A stretch of DNA of 64,000 nucleotides, from contig CAUYUJ010019624.1 in the NCBI GenBank assembly GCA_963575745.1, forward strand, positions 61,001 to 125,000, written 5' to 3'. Position numbers and translations under genes: made by a program. Below are positions 63,060 through 64,000 of the stretch, piece after piece. Position 1 is the first letter of the stretch; every line of letters starts with the position of its first letter. This DNA comes from Prorocentrum cordatum (taxonomy: Eukaryota; Sar; Dinophyceae; Prorocentrales; Prorocentraceae). The notes beneath the pieces are model-generated. The model ran no database searches. It saw nothing but the letters and a program-made list of their open reading frames with translations, and was not told where the DNA came from.

Positions 63060-64000
63060 GGAAGGCTCGTAGGGCCTCATGGGAGCCGTTTGGGAGCCTC
63101 TGGGAGTCTCTTGGGAGCCTCTTGGGGGTCTGCCGGGGCCCGTCGGGGGCCCCGTGGGGCCTCCTGGAGGCCTCTTGGGGTCTCCTGGGGCCTTCTGAAG
63201 GCGGATACCTGCATATTTTAATCTGTGGTCCCTCTCTTGGGCCTCCCTTGAGGCTTTCTTGGTGGCATTTTGGACTCCTGCGCGCCTCTTGGGCCGTCAT
63301 GGGGCCCTCTTGGGCAGTCTTGGAGCGGTCTTGGGGGCCTCTTGGGCGGTCTTCGAGCGTCGGGAGGCCGACAAAGAGAGACCGCAAGAAACATCGAACA
63401 ACTAATGAAATTCAGCAATTTTTGCCTCTCGGAACCCTCTTGAGAGGCCTCTTGGGCCGTCTTGGAGATCTCTTGGGCCGTCCTTGGGCCATCTTGGGCG
63501 TCTGGGCCCGATCATTGGGCGTCTCGGGGCACTCTTGGGCCGTCTTGGGGGCGTCTTGGGGCCCTCTTGGCCCGTCTTGAGGTTTCCCTGGGCGGCCTGG
63601 GGCGGCCTGGGGCCAGCCCGAGGGCGCCCCCTCGCCATTCTGGCACGCGGCTCCCCAGGCGTTGAGTATAGACTAGGGCTGAACCGTGGACTCCGTCCAC
63701 GACGGCTTTCTGGAATGGTTCTCGGAGGAACGGCGGAGATGGTGCCGGAAACCTATGAGCACGGCGGCGGCAGCGAGCCCGCGTCTTCGTGTCCGAGCCC
63801 TTGCTCGGGACCCTGTGGGGAAGCTTCTGGGGAGGTCTCATGGAGAACCTTGGAGATCTGTCGGGCCGGCTTGGACCAATGTTGGACCAATCTCGAGCGT
63901 CTGTGGCACATCTGGGGGCCTGTTGAGCCGACTTGTGGCCCTTTAGGCCTGTCTCGGGGCGCTCTTTGGGTCCCTTTTCGGCCGCCTGGGTGCCGTGTTG
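63060..64000. repeat. 10/11-base repeat field, interrupted by HP1
   Basis: The field runs to 63650 and resumes after the short type ii module at about 63800, to the window edge. Confidence 0.8.
63671..63700. repeat. HP1 site 22
   Basis: GACTAGGGCTGAACC, then GTGGAC TCC GTCCAC. A short type ii module follows (GACGGCTTTCTGGAATGG) to about 63800. Confidence 0.9.

Overview
This window reads as nuclear DNA of a dinoflagellate. Three marks support that. The minus strand carries relics of the dinoflagellate spliced leader (consensus CCGTAG + CCATTTTGGCTCAAG) at 44857-44877, 34757-34800 and 54855-54903. Pentatricopeptide repeats (PPR) of the 'NAGISACEKGEQWQRAL' type recur on the minus strand. The DNA is GC-rich and repeat-dominated, with no bacterial gene layout. 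The PPR wording resembles what I remember from Prorocentrum, but the genus is only a guess.

Layout. Most of 1-38 kb and 46.7-64 kb is a patchwork of cassettes about 1-3 kb long. On the plus strand a cassette is (a) a hairpin site, here called HP1 (GACTAGGGCTGACCC followed by a short stem-loop), (b) one of a few interchangeable modules (types i, ii, iii or unique), (c) a long field of a degenerate 10/11-base repeat (GGCCGTCTTGG / GCGCCTCTTGG), and (d) a minus-strand PPR stub that runs into the next HP1. I count 22 HP1 sites. Near-identical duplicated blocks (20527-23606, 48383-51293, and part of the same block at 47455-48382) start or stop at HP1.

Reverse-transcribed DNA sits between the cassettes. 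A decayed non-LTR retrotransposon (44877 to 38958, minus strand) has an ORF1-like part, an apurinic endonuclease, a reverse transcriptase and a C-terminal region; it begins with a spliced-leader relic and is embedded in a GAT microsatellite. A decayed retrocopy of a secreted-protein mRNA (34800 to about 32510) begins with tandem leader relics and is embedded in a GGA microsatellite. A PPR retrocopy (54832 to 54585) has three leader relics in tandem. An insert of about 780 bases splits the retrotransposon inside a TA microsatellite.

Tandem repeats fill most of the rest: minisatellites of 73 bp (9.26 kb), 102 bp (25.5-27.3 kb), about 80-110 bp (31.4 and 45.4 kb, opposite orientations) and 416 bp (36.4 kb); a phase-locked AANGC pentamer satellite of about 1.9 kb (55.1-57.0 kb); and a composite GAC/GGGCGG repeat (58.2-59.0 kb). 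I see no intact gene, no rRNA or tRNA, and no CRISPR array. Many long open frames are by-products of stop-poor repeats.
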